Source: Plecoglossus altivelis (taxonomy: Eukaryota; Chordata; Actinopteri; Osmeriformes; Plecoglossidae). From it: a stretch of DNA of 64,000 nucleotides. Shown piece by piece: positions 62,401 to 64,000 of the stretch; the first letter of the stretch is position 1; every line of letters starts with the position of its first letter. The position numbers and the translations under genes are program-made. The stretch is taken from the NCBI GenBank assembly GCA_036571765.1, contig BROE01000015.1, positions 3,552,491-3,616,490 of the forward strand, written 5' to 3'. The notes under the pieces were generated by a model that was given only the letters and a program-made list of their open reading frames with translations, was not told the DNA's origin and searched no databases.

Positions 62401-63301
62401 CACTTGTTAGACTCCATGGGGATCTGAGGTGCAATTTCCCCCCCGGAAATCAACAAAGTACTACTCAACTGTCCTCTACTCCACTGGAATTCATTGAGAT
62501 TTCCAGACCCAAGTACAAAACAGGCATTAAATAGTTTGACTGCATGCGAATACGTGGATGCGGCCCAGTGTTTTGATGTCGACTGTCGTCACCTTGATCT
62601 GGTCCTGCTCGCCTGCGTACTCAATGGACTGGAAGATGTTCCAGGTGCACCTCCGCCGCATCTCCAGCCGGGCCACATACTGACGGTACCAGCGCTGGAT
62701 CAGGAGGGCCGACCTGATGGCTGAGGGCAAGGGGTGTTAAGATGAAGGGATGACGGAATTGCAGGGTAAAAGTGCAAGAGGGATGAAGGGATACAGCTCA
62801 GGGGGCAGTTTGGGTACAGATCCATTTACTAAAATGGCAGACATTACTAATCAAACATGATGACCATAATGATATGTTGATGTGAGGTTATGAATCCAAA
62901 AGGAGAGTCCAGAATACTCACCTGTGGCAGCTTGACGTCAGCAACAAGGAGAGAGTGAAGTACGTCTTATTAAACTAACAACTGTTTTGCTATATGTATT
63001 GTCAGCAAATATATACAATTTGTCCTTGCACCTGATTTCAATAGGAAAAAATAAATGGTGCATTACCTGGAACCGATATGCTGGCTACAGAGAAATAGAA
63101 AAACAATTGCAGTCACAGAAAGATATCTTATACAGAGAACAATGCATTTCTAATGTTGCGTATGCTAATTAGAATGCGTTTAAAATGATTACGGCTAATC
63201 AGGTTGACTGAAGTCGATAAAGAAAAACCCCCACCTCGGTCGCATTTCTTCAGCTGTTGCTGCTGCTGCTGCTGCTTGGATTTGGAGAAGCCACATCCCA
63301 T
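56490..63301 (-). CDS. ppef2: Protein phosphatase with EF-hands 2 (ppef2)
   Basis: Calcium-responsive PPP-family Ser/Thr phosphatase, the vertebrate relative of fly rdgC; in vertebrates mainly retinal. Exons in gene order: 63235-63301, 63067-63084, 62922-62930, 62593-62720, 62241-62295, 61965-62140, 61705-61816, 61531-61577, 61210-61376, 61080-61116, 60485-60634, 59842-60186, 59526-59711, 59185-59327, 58730-58836, 57373-57536, 57051-57138, 56490-56683. With both microexons the total is 2193 nt, 730 residues (human 753). The N-terminus MGCGFSKSK is a myristoylation/palmitoylation signature, followed by seven Gln. An IQ motif (ALLIQRWYRQYVARL) lies near residues 36-50. Catalytic motifs are GDLHG (189-193), GDFVDRG (218-224), GNHE (250-253) and IRSHE. 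A 115-residue Ser/Asp-rich insert is one exon. EF-hand loops are DTDNSGLISFEE (662-673) and DFNKDGSIDINE (702-713). Neighbouring nup54 and scarb2 favour ppef2 over ppef1. Confidence 0.93.
62922..62930 (-). other. ppef2: Candidate 9-nt microexon of ppef2
   Basis: On the minus strand, GTCAAG precedes CTGCCACAG, followed by the strong donor GTGAGT. It is phase 1 in and out, adding AAT just before the IQ motif. No longer exon ending at this donor fits: the nearest upstream acceptor I tried gives an in-frame stop. Confidence 0.5.
63067..63084 (-). other. ppef2: Candidate 18-nt microexon of ppef2
   Basis: On the minus strand, an excellent pyrimidine tract and TAG acceptor precede CCAGCATATCGGTTCCAG, followed by donor GTAATG. 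It enters and leaves in phase 1 and would encode ASISVP between the Gln run and the IQ motif. Confidence 0.5.
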
Positions 63302-63360
63302 GACCTCTTGCTTTTTCGAACAGCATGCAAACGCAACATAGATCCAAATGATTTCAAGTC

Positions 63361-63368
63361 TTTATATA
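63361..63368 (-). promoter_or_regulatory. ppef2: TATA box of ppef2
   Basis: TTTATATA on the plus strand reads TATATAAA on the minus strand, 60 bp before the ATG. A start site about 30 bp on would leave a 5' UTR of roughly 30-35 nt. A GATTAATC homeodomain-type palindrome lies further up at 63447-63454. Confidence 0.5.
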
Positions 63369-64000
63369 CATAAATACAACTTGTTCATAACCTTTAAATA
63401 TGATGGCAGATGTGGTGGTTTTCTGTCCACCGTTGGCTTAGCAGATGATTAATCAAGTGGAAGGCTAACCATGCGAAAGTCTCATATCAATCACAAGCGG
63501 ATGGATTTTAATCAGATCATTCTGATCCCCCAACCCCCACCCACCTCCTGGACTCCTATGATTGGCTTCTACATTCTACTCCAGCTCCGAGTCAATACAA
63601 TTAACTACAGCACAGGAAAGTACAGGACATCTCCGTCGATTCCTTTTATACTACAAATGTAGCCTACTACGATTATTTCTCATCTGCCAATCAAACCGTC
63701 AACGTCATGCACACGTATGCAAAAAATACAAGGCAGCAAACACGGCAGTCACCGTCAGCTGGCCGTCTTGCCTTGCAGAACCCTGCTCAGAGTTCCAGCA
63801 TCTCACTTGCGTTGCTACTTCTCTGCTCTCCTTACGGTCCTGCACGCTTCCGGGTAGCACTAAGAGACGAGACCACGACATCTCTCAGAGTCTTCAGACA
63901 TGTTCACTGTTCAATGTTGCACTTCCAGTTGTTGCCTCTTTGGCTGCCTCTGTGGGACACGCAGGGCCTTGATCACGCTGATTTAGCGCAGCTGCTGGCT
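63369..64000. other. Upstream flank of ppef2
   Basis: No coding exon recognised. Apart from the GATTAATC word and a poly-C-rich spot at 63529-63545, nothing stands out. Confidence 0.4.

Noticed and set aside
1..64000. CRISPR arrays, tRNA or rRNA genes, bacterial or phage systems
   Set aside because: None seen. The window is spliced vertebrate DNA and its direct repeats are micro- or minisatellites without unique spacers.

Overview
The window looks like a piece of a teleost fish chromosome. Genes are split by GT-AG introns, intergenic DNA is compact, and it carries fish-type repeats (Tc1-like, hAT-type MITEs, an RTE tail with a GGAT-repeat end, an L2-type LINE, CT/GA microsatellites, many long G/C homopolymers). 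The proteins are vertebrate orthologues and their order follows the human 4q21 block (PPEF2 ... NUP54-SCARB2-...-STBD1-...-SHROOM3).

Layout: (1) 1-5.7 kb: 5' end of shroom3 on the minus strand, two coding exons that together encode the PDZ domain; its introns hold a 455-bp tandem duplication and two minisatellites. (2) 5.7-12.4 kb: gene-free DNA with a decayed Tc1 transposase. (3) 13.1-15.4 kb: stbd1, minus, two exons. (4) 16.5-24 kb: scarb2 copy 1 (LIMP-2), plus, 12 exons, head-to-head with stbd1 over about 1.06 kb that contains CLEAR-like E-boxes. (5) 24-32 kb: intergenic repeats. (6) 32.2-47.3 kb: scarb2 copy 2, a tandem paralogue with the same 12-exon plan. (7) 48.9-55.4 kb: nup54, plus, 15 exons. 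(8) 56.5-63.3 kb: ppef2, minus, 18 exons including two candidate microexons, convergent with nup54.

Functional picture: stbd1 (glycogen cargo receptor) and scarb2 (lysosomal membrane protein and glucocerebrosidase carrier) both serve lysosomal delivery and share an upstream region. The two scarb2 copies have diverged at the sites that matter for trafficking. Copy 1 keeps the C-terminal acidic dileucine signal and the luminal histidine matching the pH-sensing residue of human LIMP-2. Copy 2 has lost both and has a longer tail with two tyrosine-type sorting motifs. This paralogue divergence is the most interesting biology I see. No prokaryotic, viral or CRISPR-type system is present. Splice structures were worked out by hand from reading frame, splice sites and remembered family sequences; no search was run.
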